Shown here one piece after another: positions 11,953 to 22,702 of a stretch of 26,673 nt of DNA. The notes under the pieces are model-generated. The model was not told the origin of the DNA and searched no databases. It saw only the letters and a list, made by a program, of their open reading frames with translations. A program made the translations under genes and the position numbers. Within the stretch, counting starts at the first letter, position 1; every line of letters starts with the position of its first letter. The stretch is from Ophiothrix spiculata. Lineage: Eukaryota > Echinodermata > Ophiuroidea > Amphilepidida > Ophiotrichidae. The stretch is taken from assembly GCA_000969725.1 (NCBI GenBank), contig JXSR01S048363.1; one strand, given 5' to 3'.

Positions 11953-12350
11953 TTTAATAGTTCATGCATTGCCAAAGAAAGAACCAGGTCTGGAAACAAT
12001 ATGCCGAGTATCAATTACAAAAATTACTTGAATTAAGTGTTTTGCTCTTGAGTTTCACACTACGTGCCATCTTCAGACACCTGACCAATAAAGATAGTCT
12101 CCTCTCTTCCAAGTTCATTGAAATGACTTATCCAGGTCAAATAACTTGGCTATCCCTAGACATCTGTGGAATTGGTTTCCCTTTACTTTTCTATAAACAT
12201 GACCTAACCATGCACCTTCCTTTTCATAAAACAAAAAGATACAATTTGATAAAACAACATCTGAAAATAGAACCAAACAAACTGTAACTTGAGATAACCC
12301 GTAAAAATAGGCTGTAGAGGTTAACCTCTAGACAGGACTATATCGTAATA

Positions 12351-13202
12351 TGACGGGTGTTCAATAGGTTTGTGGCCTGGGGTAGGAGCAAGCTATGCTA
12401 TAGCAACTGAAATGTTATGTAGATCAACTTCATTGCTGAAAATTTGGAAAGTTTCAAGTGAATATCTGCTTTAGTTTACCATACATTTTACAAAAACTTA
12501 AAACTTCCCAGTTACGAGGTTTCTAAAGTTTAGAATTAAGAATAAAAAATCCTTAAAATCTAACCATTATGATACCAAGAAGTCCAACATCCATCTCCTC
12601 CCTTACATTTTTGAAATATGCAGCCTAATTCTTTTCATGATATTTCATGCAGGAATCTTTCTTAAGTGTTGACAATTTGTGTTAAATTCGTTGGGTTTAG
12701 CATATGGGAGAGAGAATTTAAGGTTAATAAATGTCCGTTAAAATTGGTTGTTCCTTCAAATTTTAAGGTCAAAAAATTCTCAGAAACCTATAACTTGAGG
12801 CTGTATGGACCGACAATGTGTTTCTTAAGTATGCTTTTCAAAGAGGAGAGGGAACAAGCAGTTTTAATTGTCTTATTTAATCTTTTCCATTTCATAGGTC
12901 CTTGGGTATCAATAGTATTAGCTGCAAGCATTGATCTAGTTGGTTCGATGTGGAGATCAAGGACTTGACTAGTATTATAGTCATGAATGTCAGCCTTAGT
13001 GCCAAAGATGTTATTTGGGAGATCATGCAGGAGTACATTAAAAGTGTGCCAGTACATATGGGTCGTAAGCTGATACATATAAAAAGGTTTTTTAGCGTTA
13101 TGAATAAAGGTCTTGTGTGCTCTATATCAATTATATATCAATTAGAGCAGCATATAGCGTAACTCCTTCTATCCCAGGCCAGGAACTTATTGAACACCCT
13201 CA
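12351..13202. mobile_element. Mariner/Tc1-like element, 852 bp, TA target site on both sides
   Basis: The left end TGACGGGTGTTCAATAGG (12351 onward) is repeated inverted at the right end, which on the minus strand from 13202 reads TGAGGGTGTTCAATAAG. Similarity continues for about 50 bp through TGGCCTGGG. Both ends abut TA (12349-12350 and 13203-13204), the hallmark of Tc1/mariner insertion. I find no transposase or DDD/DDE motif. Much of the interior is instead occupied by LINE-like sequence on the minus strand. It is therefore a non-autonomous or composite element. The terminal repeats differ at about a quarter of positions, so it is old. Confidence 0.75.
12780..13110 (-). pseudogene. LINE reverse-transcriptase C-terminal fragment inside the mariner-like element
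   Basis: The 96-codon minus frame at 12788-13078 contains IHDYNTSQVLDLHIEPTRSM, then QGPMKWKRLN and SLSSLKSILKKHIV. This follows the usual LINE ending: LP..F......IHNYNTR...LH......T......GP..WN.LP..I......SL..FK..LKK.L. Upstream similarity (LPNNIFGTKAD) fits the same region. Important positions are changed (W-K-R-L for W-N-S-L) and the reading frame breaks upstream. It is a dead fragment. Confidence 0.7.
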
Positions 13203-13800
13203 TACAGGGTTGACTGTCCATCATCATATACTAACAAGCTGATGTGAGGGACAACAGATAATACTTAACTGTCAGTACCAATTTAGCTACATGGTAATTG
13301 GACTGACAGGTCTGTTTCCTTAAGCCATGCATCAGTGCTAAACACAGGGCTAGCCAAGGGACTAGGCTCCGAGGTTGCGGCCCACCTCAAAATGCCCCTG
13401 GCATTTTAGAAACCTTGACGTGTCTAGCTAGAATGAAAAATTTATGCGAATGGGTCTTCCTGTTAGTCCAAAACCCAATCAGTCTGAAGCCCAATTAGTC
13501 CAATGATTTTGGACAAGGATTGGGACTATGAGGAATACAGATGTGGATTTTGGAGACAAGGATCTAATATGAAAAGACATGAAGCTAAGCTGCACCATCT
13601 CATGTCATGTCATAATACATGAGGAATTTGGGAAGCCAACATCTTCATTTTAATTTTGGGAGACACCAGTGTCTTTTATTCTTATTCACAAATTTCCTCA
13701 CTTTATCTGACATGTAATGACATCACAGGCACTATGCTATTCATCTTTTTTAGTCTTTCGCCAAGGAAACCCAACTAGGTACTAGATACCAATTAAGCTG

Positions 13801-14012
13801 CAGGAAGCTTATCTTCGAAAGGGCACCAAGATGTTTTAAAATTCAGTTTTTTGAATGCAGGAGGAAGACCGGAGTACCTAGAGAAAAACCTGCGGAAGTG
13901 AGCATGGACTGAAAACCAAATGTACAATAAAGTGCCAGGCACAGGAATCGAACCCGGAACCTCATTGGTGCAAGGCGAGCGAACTAACGCTGCGCCAACC
14001 TGCCCCCCCCCC
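13801..14012 (-). mobile_element. tRNA-derived SINE
   Basis: On the minus strand the 5' end follows a run of G (complement of the C-run ending at 14012) and reads GCAGGTTGGCGCAGCGTTAG. An A-box-like segment is at 13984-13998. A perfect B box, GGTTCGATTCC, is at 13944-13954. The anticodon region resembles a tRNA but does not fold into a full cloverleaf. The body contains CACTTCCGCAGGTTTTTCTC and TACTCCGGTCTTCCTCCTGC, a segment of a kind I have seen in other invertebrate SINEs. The 3' end near 13801 is approximate and no target-site duplication was resolved. Confidence 0.75.
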
Positions 14013-14387
14013 TCTATTAGCAATCAACACCAAATTCCAGCCTATTAACATGGTCACCACAATACAACACAATCTTTTCATCTCACAGACCTGAAGAGTA
14101 TCTCTACACCATACACAAAAGACTGATAAGAAAATGGATGTGATTATTGACGCAAATTCATCACTGAGCCCAAGTATTGTTACCACACAGACGTCATGTT
14201 GATGTATTCACAGGAATCATCTCCATCATTCATATTTGCTTGTGAAAATGAGTCAAAAACTACACAATAAATGATGGTAGTTTGTCCCACTGGAACATGT
14301 TCAAATGATCAGTGGCTTTGTTTCAACATAAAAGTGTTAAGTCATCAGCTACCATCAACTCAATGCCTGTTAGTCTTTTCAATCCCT

Positions 14388-14702
14388 ACAGACATGTGGT
14401 ATGTAAAATCATTGTCAGAAATGTCTGTATACACTGATGATGTGTGAAAGCACTTACTCATTTGGCATGAGAGCATGTTTGAATTATTGGTAGCTTGATA
14501 GAGAAGACATACACACTTTGTAAGGTAGCAGATTTCAATTGGCACAGACAAGTGGTATGAAAAATCAGAAGGAACACATTGTCAAACATGTCTATGTACA
14601 TTTATGACATGTGAAAGGACTGTCTTACTCATTTGGCATGGGGTCTTTTTTCATAGCTTAATAGAAGAAGACATACACACTTTGTAAGGTTGCTAGCAGA
14701 TG
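14388..14702. repeat. Tandem duplication, two units of about 156 bp
   Basis: Unit A starts at 14388 and unit B at 14544. Both begin ACAGACA(T/A)GTGGTATG. They share TTACTCATTTGGCATG and the block AAGACATACACACTTTGTA, in the same order. The units differ by substitutions and small indels, so the duplication is moderately old. The copies produce matching minus-strand peptides (LTKCVCLL in both), but I see no wider coding evidence. Confidence 0.8.
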
Positions 14703-16807
14703 TCTCGGAGCATTGAAGATTCTGTCTCCATGGTGCAGTTGACAGGTACTTGGATGGAGAGCGACCTGTGGTGTCATATACATGTAACATACACGTAAAC
14801 TCAAATACAAAGGTTTTTTTTGCAGTTTTTTGCATTAAGCTGATCAGAACTATTGTACTGTGTGTGTTGTGGGGTATGCAACTCGTCATTGTTGTCCTTA
14901 CCTTCTGTAAGTACTTTTAATAATACCCATTTCTTTCACCCACAAGGGTGAAAGGAAGAATAAGTTGGTTAAGAAATCTTGTTCAAGGACAAGGCATCAT
15001 CGAGGCAAAACATGTACCTGTCCTGTCACCAGAATTAGTCAAATTATTTTGCTAAATTGATCAAGCTTATTGGGGCAAAATAACATGATATGACTGGAAT
15101 TGTCTCTATATGGACTGCTACTTCTGGGGCATACAACAAGCTTGCATCGATGGTAAATTGAGGTCTGGGACCAAAAGTGGTGAAAGTATTTGGATCCATC
15201 AGTTACCATGTTTTGTAAGAGTGTAAATATTAATGAAAAGTAACGTTTTTACAATTTGTGTGATATATGGTGGAAGCATAATAATCATGATAATGGTCAG
15301 AATCGGTCATTGCATACCAGTGATACAAGACGTCAAGGTATTGACAGAAAAAAAGAAAAATATGTGTAAGAATCTACAGCTGCCCCTTGATGCAACACAT
15401 ATCACTTCATAACACATTCCCCTGTACTTTGAATCTGTTTGATAAATGAAACAAACACATACACCACATATAATCTGCAACTTCCAGGGCAAAACTAGAA
15501 CACTGATCTAGTAATAATCATTTGACAATGATGCTAACCAATTTTGACATTTATTTTGTTAAAAAGTACCCATATCTATTGAATATTTCCATCAATCATC
15601 AAGCCCTCAGGTTACACCATATACACAGAATTACTTCCTTTGTGACTAAGAGTTTGTAGGTAATTTCCCTAATCAGTCCCAGTCATGGACCTAAGGCCAA
15701 ACACAAGCTGGACAGAAATCCTTAGTACAAACACAAGGGAATCATATTGACAACTGCAACCGAGTAGTGCAAAATGACCATAGCCTAGTATTCATGAGAT
15801 AGGCTGGATTCAGACTCGACGCAAATGCACATATACTGAGTATGCGTAGATGGGAGTTTTAAGCAGGTGAGTGTACTTGAACAAGGCACAAATGCAGCAG
15901 AGGTGTGTTGCATGTGCGATTTGCGCATCACTATGGCGCATGCGAGAGTGGGATTACCTATAGAAACAACTGGCCTTCCAACATAATGAAGAGACTGTAT
16001 AAACCAACAAACACCAGAAACATATACAGGTTAAAAAGATCAAAATTTTCTGAAGTTTGGGCTGATTCACTCACTGCACATTTTTCATCTAAGGACAATT
16101 TAATTCCACAAATGTGTGTCTTTGTTAAATCAAAATGCCAGGAAATATATCTGATTTATCTCAGCAAAGTAAACAGTGACCATGCTATGGCATGACTATT
16201 TCCCTTAACTAAGGGTCACTAAAATTAGGACCACTCCAGGGAGCAAGGACCCTAGGAGATAAAAAGATAAACAGCACCTGGTCAAATTGTCCAGTATGAA
16301 AAACGGGAAATACACTCAATATTAATACCACTAGAATTTGTTAATCAAATACAAAATATGCTTCCTTGAGTTGTTTTGAAATACTAAGTAGGTTTCCTTC
16401 AGTTATGGGCCAATGGTTTCAAGGCTGTTAGTAATTTAGTGTGTCTCAAATTACCATCACCAGGTTAAATATACTTGCCATATGGGACTTTACATACCTA
16501 AGTTAAGAGGGAATCAATCCCCTTGAGATTATGTTTGGCTTCTATGCCAAATGATAGCAACACCCTTTATGCCACGTTTACAGCATAGAATACGTAACAA
16601 CATGATGTAAAATGTCACACCTCCACAAATCATGTTCAACAAGCCATATCATGCTCATTTATAGTCCTGCTTTACGAATCCTAATTGCAGTAGAGACAGC
16701 TAGGCTGCCAATGTCTTCTACAGTGTAAAGGGTCACTTGCAATTTTGACAGCTCTGGGAATTAGAAACAGATAATGTGCAACATTATTCACCGATAGGGT
16801 GAGCTAA

Positions 16808-17040
16808 GAGAAGACATTGTGTGTATCCCATCATGCATTGCTTCTTATGGGATTGTTTGTATCGGAAATTATGTGAGTAGTTAGTGATGAAATGTCCATA
16901 AATCAAAGTTAATTATTGCAATATTGCATTTTGGACACGTTTCATCACTAACTACTCACATGACTTCCTGCACAAAACTTCCTGCACAAAATTTCCCATA
17001 GGAAGCAATGCATGATGGGATACACACAATATTTTCTTTT
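16808..17040. mobile_element. Mutator-like foldback element, 233 bp, with 11-bp target-site duplication
   Basis: Left arm 16808-16897 and right arm 16933-17040 are inverted repeats sharing TGTGTGTATCCCATCATGCA and AGTAGTTAGTGATGAAA, joined by an AT-rich spacer of about 35 bp. The element is flanked on both sides by the identical 11-mer GGGTGAGCTAA (16797-16807 and 17041-17051). Long terminal inverted repeats plus a 9-11 bp duplication is the Mutator/MULE signature. The right arm has a small internal duplication of CTTCCTGCACAAAA. There is no transposase, so it is non-autonomous. The intact target duplication indicates fairly recent insertion. Confidence 0.85.
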
Positions 17041-17628
17041 GGGTGAGCTAATGCAATACCCAGTAGCAGTACACAGCTTGTCTTGTGATCTTGACATGAG
17101 TTGTATGAATATTTTTATCAGTTTCAGATTACCCAGATCAATTTGGTCCTAATATAAATGCAAAACTATAAAATTAAATCTCTCGTAAGACAGACCTTTC
17201 GGAAACTAAAAAAAAGTTATGATCTTGTGTATGATCTAATTAAATGACAAATGCTAAACCTAGCTGCTTAACACTCTCAGACACTATCCTCTATAGTCTA
17301 TAAATGGATTTGAAGACAAAAGTTTTCGATGGTTGTGTACATGGTACCAAATACAAATTTCTTCTTTTTAGATAAGTTGGTATTCACGCTTTGGCTCTTG
17401 ACTTCTAAAAGAAAAATGAAATATTATCACGCAGGGTACTAATTTAATTTATGCAGCTGTGTACAAATCAACATCCAATTTACCATTATGTATGACAATA
17501 GTGCAACAAAGTTTTGAAAACTTTAGTACCCTCCATACTCCAAAACAAACCAAGGTTTAGGCTGGGCTTAAAGTAGGGAGCAGGTTTATGTAAAATCTAC
17601 TGCTTTCATAAAGATGGTCCAAACCTGG

Positions 17629-17944
17629 TAAAAAAGGGTAAAGGTAAAGGGTACGGCCTGAATTAACACAGCTCAGAGTTCCCATCTCTCTTTCAAAGCA
17701 ATTGATTGGACCATACTCAACATTTTTTATATTTGCAACAAGGGGATCACCACACCTCCTTCCCACGAATCTGTTACCTTCCCAGCATTAAAGAATGCCG
17801 GTACCCCCTTGACACCTGGGTGGAGAGGAACACATGAGGATAAATATCTTGCTCAAGAACACTACACATGTCACAAATTGGATTTGAACCCACAATGTCA
17901 AATGCCAGATGATTAAAAACAGGGGACTTAACTGCTATGCCACA
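17629..17944 (-). mobile_element. tRNA-derived SINE with 9-bp target-site duplication
   Basis: The element is flanked by CAAACCTGG on both sides (17620-17628 and 17945-17953). Reading the minus strand from 17944, an A box TGGCATAGCAG is at 17932-17942 and a B box GGGTTCAAATCC at 17880-17891. Next comes TTGAGCAAGATATTTATCC, a SINE body motif also seen in related form (TTGGGCAAGACATTTAATCC) in the 26-kb SINE. The 3' end is a CTTTACC-type simple repeat. Length is about 316 bp. It is apparently complete. Confidence 0.85.
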
Positions 17945-20887
17945 CAAACCTGGACTATCTGGACCAAGTGCACCACACGTAAGTTGTGAGATTTAGTTCA
18001 AATTCTTTCTCTTCCTGGACTATCTGTATTGTGATGACACATATAGTAGGAAAATTTGACAGTACTACCAATACATACAATTGACATATTTCAGTAAGAT
18101 GCCATTTCATGAGAGACAATTCGTCTCTGAAACCTCGCATTCATAACAGGTGTTATCCGCCCACCAATCTAAATGTGCAACATAATTCCTACATGATACA
18201 GGAAGGATGGCCCACTTTTGACTAGACAAATAGCAGCTACCATCCCAACAAAATGCAAAACATTGGACACATAATGCTCTTAATCTGAATCATAAATGAT
18301 ACCAAATGATTAACCAAGTCAAACCCAGTGTTCCTTTATAAAAGACACATTGCACGCTAACAAGACACACTACACACGCAATTTTCTCATAACTTTCATT
18401 GCTACATATTAGACTTTTGCAAACTTTCCATTTTGTATTACTTAAGCATCAAACCCAATAAAACATGCCAGGAGACTAATTTTCACATATGCGGGGATGT
18501 AATATGAAGACACCATTAATCCAGCACATATAAAATTGGACTGCTAAATGAAGAGATAATCACAGGACGTAACCTACTATATACTGGCTGACAATTTATA
18601 TAGGTCCTCTAATAAATGACTACAAACTGAAAGATTAACTCTTGGGAGTTCCTCATGAAGTCCTAGGCTACTGACTTATATGTCTCATTTAGAGTAAAAT
18701 GTCACATTCATGTTCCGCATTATGTTTACTTATTTCAATTTAATGCACCTAATACGGAACCACCAGAGACCACCACCCTTTCCCCAGGGTAAATGATGAG
18801 AGAACTGTAAAACCCCCGTAATGTCAAATATAAGCTCCATCCATGCACTTTACTTACCCTAGTAGGCCATGATGACAGCTCTACAATACTTTTTTACAAT
18901 ATTTTGAGATATGCTCATGTACTTAATTGAGATCTATATAGATCAAACCACATGCTAATTTGTGATAAATTCTGACAAAGGGTATTATCAGAATCACTAC
19001 GGGGTACAAAATTACACAGGATCAACTACATTGTAATCACCAGTGATTCTTTGCCCTAATTTTTGACTTCCCTCTGTCGTTTTCAATTTGCTGAGCAATT
19101 CTTTACAGAGTCTCCAATCAGCTGTGTGTGCTGGTGTGTGTCGGTTTCTTTCCGAATTATCCAAGTTCCTAGATTTGTCATTTCTCATTAACTTAATAAA
19201 TATACCAAATAAATATCGTAATTATACGTTGCACTGATTGTAATCAAACAAACTTATTCAAAATTGTGAAACTTAACATGCAGCACATCATTAAAACAAA
19301 AAATACTTTAAAACCACTCAGCACCAATTACTACAGACCCAAATATGATAATCACATCCCTGATGTTTTATGACTCTAACTGAAGTTAATATTAAATGAC
19401 TTATAATGAAGATGTACATTATTCACTAGAGGAACAGGCATATTATACACAATTTAACTTGTTGGAAGTCACAATGACTAAAAGATAAATTTAAGGTATG
19501 TATTCAAATCTGGTGACAATTTTAAACATACACTTTTCCATTTTGATTCTTAAACCTTGAACCAAATTAATGCTACAGGCAAAAATGTGTCTTAAGTGTG
19601 ACCCATAGAAACCTACATGATGACATCTGTTTTAGTAAACTAAATCATCTATAATTCTATTGTCACTTTATAATAGCCATGATATCTACATTCTCAGATG
19701 GAATGAACTCCTTTTGCACTTGAAACTGAAGATGTTTCATCAAAGGAACCTGGTACAATGATAAATACACTTTCACTTGAACTCTGCTAGTAACAACAGT
19801 TTGTAATCTTACCCAACAAGATCAGCTACAACAACAGATTTGGCTTGTGAATGACAACATACTGAAAGCCCCTCCAGTCTTTCCCATACTTCCTTATATT
19901 ACAATGGCTTTGACTAGACTACACATTATGGGTATACTACTTCTGTCCAGATCAAGGTTATTTCTGTTAACACTGCACTTTACTGGGCTAATCATTATCA
20001 ATGTCTCAAATCTGCAATTGATTATGGCTTTACTTTTGTTATAAATCTAAGGATTAAAGTCACACACTTTTTTGCAGTTGCCTATAACTAAATGGGGCTA
20101 GCTAATTTTTTAGTGAATCTCCAACAGGCAGGGGGTCAGCATATTTGATTGATGGTTAAGCTTAGCTTCATCAAACATTAACTTTATTATGAAATACAAA
20201 ACATCAAACAATTAAGGAAATATCAAACCATGTCGGAACATATGAAGGGCCATGCAAAGCAGACCCATGATGTACTCAGAATTGTCTACAACAAGTATTA
20301 AGTATCCAAGTTCAAGATTAAGTTATAAAATTGCGTTCACACTGAAACTACCTCTTTTCACTCACAACATGACAGCTCGAACAAAATTCATTGGGTGAAT
20401 TTATATGATGCCTGTACTGCTGCATTGCACAAGAATGAGTGTATCAGCATGATGGATATCATAACCAAATTCTTAATTAAAGCAATGCAAAATTTAAATT
20501 TTCCAAGGTCAAGTCAATGTTAGACAGCACCAGTATCTTACCAAGAATGAGGAAAACACAATGCATATTCACAGGTTGTTAAATCATGAGTGAATCATAA
20601 GAATGAAGTACAATAAATCAAGATCAAAATCAAATCTTTCCTTTTATAAAATCGGCTTCATCATCACTTTCCTCATAGTATGGCATATATTATATAATGG
20701 AGACATCACACAGCCAGAGAATTAACACTAATTTTATAGCACCACCACAGTTCCTCACACCTCAAAACTTTAATAAGAGCTTGAATATTAGATTCCTGCT
20801 ACCAGTAATACAAATTCCTGTTTTGACAGTGTAGCAACTGCTAGGGGGCAACATTCAACTCAATTCAAATGTCAACATAGACCAATA

Positions 20888-20914
20888 TTTATTCATAGTA
20901 AAAGGGCATTTATT
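20888..20914 (-). terminator. Two minus-strand AATAAA motifs, possible polyadenylation signals
   Basis: AATAAA is read on the minus strand at 20914-20909 and again at 20893-20888. The first is about 97 bases beyond the stop of the candidate exon at 21011-21165, a normal 3' UTR distance. AATAAA is frequent by chance in AT-rich DNA, so this supports that exon only weakly. Confidence 0.3.
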
Positions 20915-21010
20915 TCAGCATGGTGCACTTTGTGTACAGGTCAAGGTGCCAGTGGTTTTCTGTTGCTTAGTCATCCTAGAACCGAAATTCCACCATAAAA
21001 AGCATTGATT

Positions 21011-21165
21011 TCAACCGAGCTGTTGCTCCTTAAACTGGTAGTAGCCTTGACCATGATAGGCAAACGGTCTGTCAAGGGTAGTTTCTCTTCTCTTTGGGGT
21101 GTTTCCTTGGATAGGAGGTCTGTTGGAGCATCTATTCTTCACATATTTCTCCCATTCAAGCAGTA
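21011..21165 (-). CDS. Candidate terminal exon of an unidentified small protein
   Basis: The minus-strand frame reads LLEWEKYVKNRCSNRPPIQG, then NTPKRRETTLDRPFAYHGQG and YYQFKEQQLG, followed by TGA at 21011-21013. Its composition, rich in charged and aromatic residues and higher in GC than the intron around it, looks like real protein. I do not recognise the family. An AG just above 21165 (GACCAG|TACTGC) could serve as acceptor with two bases completing a codon, but its pyrimidine tract is poor. AATAAA follows 97 bases after the stop. It lies inside the ARIH2 last intron on the same strand, so it could be part of an interleaved gene, a relic, or a chance open frame. Confidence 0.35.
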
Positions 21166-21330
21166 CTGGTCAGTACTGTGTCCCACACATTGTACATTTG
21201 TGTATGCTCAGGTGGGAATAGCTCAGTGTCATCTTATGATGTTCGATTCATATAACTGAAATAACTCTGTGACATCATACGATGGCAGACACAAAGTAAA
21301 GGGGTTCAGGGTTATTTTCTTTTACTCTTA

Positions 21331-21596
21331 GGTCCGTATGCACAAAAATAGGTTTAGACCGGGGTTAAAGTTTAATGTTGTACCTGGATTAAGTGAAATT
21401 TTGTTACATAGCTGAATATATTTTCAACAACCAATATTGTCATACTTTGTGTGATTTGTAAGAATTTTGATTGAGTCGAGTCTTCAATATTTTAAAGCAA
21501 TTGCAGTTCAAAAATTCTTCAAAGGATCTTTTAGTGGCAGTAGTAATTTTAACTTAGACCCGGTCTAACTTTAGACCTCTTTTGTGCATACGAACC
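21331..21596. mobile_element. Inverted-repeat (MITE-like) element, about 266 bp
   Basis: The left end GGTCCGTATGCACAAAA at 21331 and the right end ending TTTTGTGCATACGAACC at 21596 are inverted repeats. Similarity continues inward about 40-45 bp with one gap, including AGACCGGG and TAAGTTAAA-type blocks. No transposase is present. A target-site duplication is not obvious, so the superfamily is open. It sits 122 bp downstream of the ARIH2 exon donor at 21719. Confidence 0.7.
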
Positions 21597-21718
21597 CCAG
21601 GTATTAATGTTAGAGGTTTTGTAGAAAATGAGTCTCGGTTAATGCAACACTGTATAACGACAACATGCAATGATGTGAGTTCCCCAACCCTCCCCTTGGC
21701 AACTGAAAGTACACTCAC

Positions 21719-21871
21719 CCCTCGATCATATGTTTCTGCTCTCTCCACTTTCCATGACAGGTTCTCAATTTCTGCTTCAAGCTGCGCTTGCTGGTATTCA
21801 AACAGTTGCTTTCTTGGACCGGACTCTAGATAGTAGGCGTATGGGTAGGTATACTGAAGAGTATAGCGACA
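21719..21871 (-). CDS. ARIH2: ARIH2-like RBR E3 ubiquitin ligase, penultimate coding exon (Ariadne domain)
   Basis: This 51-codon exon is preceded by TTTTACCCACAG and followed by a strong donor (GGG|GTGAGT), phase 0 at both ends. It starts [20 protein letters not shown] and ends [15 protein letters not shown]. It is nearly colinear with vertebrate ARIH2, without insertions or deletions that I can see. It forms the middle helices of the Ariadne domain. The glutamate 36 residues into the exon lines up with human E455, recalled as part of the autoinhibitory interface, and is conserved. Joined to the upstream exon it continues SLLAK-CRYTL, the family junction. The exon is more GC-rich than its surroundings. 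Its only oddity is the neighbour: an inverted-repeat element ends 122 bp beyond its donor. Confidence 0.96.
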
Positions 21872-22408
21872 CTGTGGGTAAAACGATCATGGCAAAAGTT
21901 ATGATAGTAACCAAACTTAATCAAATTTGACCAACAAATGTGTTTAGAATTAGCCAAAGTAGTAACTGAATATCAAAACTGAATGTATCTAGGAAAACTA
22001 GTATCAGTTATGAAACAAATATTTATTCAGTAAATCTTGAAGAGGTCTTGTGAACTTTTGTATGAGAATCAACTAAATCCATGATTCGGCCTGTTCAAAC
22101 TATTGATAATTAACAAATATGATGGATCAAGGGAAACAATCGAATATATATCTGCGATCTTATAAGCTTACACTTACTGATATGATAATCTACTGGTGAT
22201 TCTGCATTCTTGCACTGTCATTTGTTTTAAGTTATAAATTAAATCATGCAAGAATAAAATCACAATTATATATCAAATGAAAGATAAGCTCAACACAAAC
22301 TCATTCAAGTGGATTAGCAAACCATGAGAATGTGCTACATGATTCGGCCCCATTGGTTGCAATCTGTGCTATTTTGATGAGTTGACAAACAACGAAATGG
22401 TGCTGGTG

Positions 22409-22622
22409 CAAGTATTCCCTCTAAGGTTTTATGGCTTGCGCCAATTCAACCAATTTTGACAAAGTTGAAGAGGTGCTTGTGCCAAAATCACAAACTAAGG
22501 TTGAAAATTGGCTTAATAAAGCAAGGAAAAACATCTTTCTCAAACATTTACGGAAATCTTTTGCGCCAATTTTCATGGCTTCTGCGCCAATGGTGCACCA
22601 TACAGCCTTAGCAGGAACACTG
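22409..22622. mobile_element. hAT-like non-autonomous element
   Basis: The left end CAAGTATTCCCTCTAAGG is matched inverted by the right end, which on the minus strand from 22622 reads CAGTGTTCCTGCTAAGG. Both continue to TATGG and GCGCCAA-type sequence. CAGTGTTCCCTCTAAGG-like ends are typical of hAT-type elements. The 8-bp target duplication expected for hAT is not recognisable. Open frames on both strands cross the element but show no transposase motifs. The termini have diverged and the assignment is tentative. Confidence 0.5.
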
Positions 22623-22686
22623 GGAGCCACTCTAGGTTTAATCTTCTTCATTTTCTTACATATTTTTGCAAATTTGTCATTTATCA

Positions 22687-22702
22687 ATATATATATATAT
22701 AT
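22687..22702. repeat. (TA)n microsatellite
   Basis: About eight uninterrupted TA dinucleotides follow TTATCA and precede GTATCC. It is a short simple-sequence repeat just outside the hAT-like element. Confidence 0.9.

Larger units (their letters stand above)
1303..21718 (-). other. Last ARIH2 intron, about 20.4 kb
   Basis: The intron is bounded by GTGAGT at its 5' end (21718 downward) and TTTTTTTCTGCAG at its 3' end (just above 1302). It contains nearly all of the repeats listed here. Stretches with no feature I can support are roughly 2080-5158 (one unexplained AT-rich tract), 5402-8884 (with AT-rich low complexity near 6450-6480), 9000-9413, 9902-11250, 13203-13800, 14703-16796, 17052-17619 and 17954-20886. 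In these I see only scattered short chance open frames, homopolymer runs and no tRNA, rRNA or splice-bounded coding segment. Confidence 0.85.

Noticed and set aside
12666-12968. 100-codon plus-strand open frame within the mariner-like element
   Set aside because: No transposase motifs; much of it is the antisense of the LINE fragment read on the minus strand.
13925-14003. Functional tRNA gene
   Set aside because: A and B boxes are good but the acceptor and anticodon stems do not pair properly, and a SINE body follows directly.
15810-15960. CpG-rich patch with imperfect inverted GCAAATGCACAT-type motifs
   Set aside because: The arms match too poorly and no ends or target duplication could be placed.
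21582-21833. Plus-strand open frame over the ARIH2 exon
   Set aside because: It is the complement of the real minus-strand ARIH2 exon.
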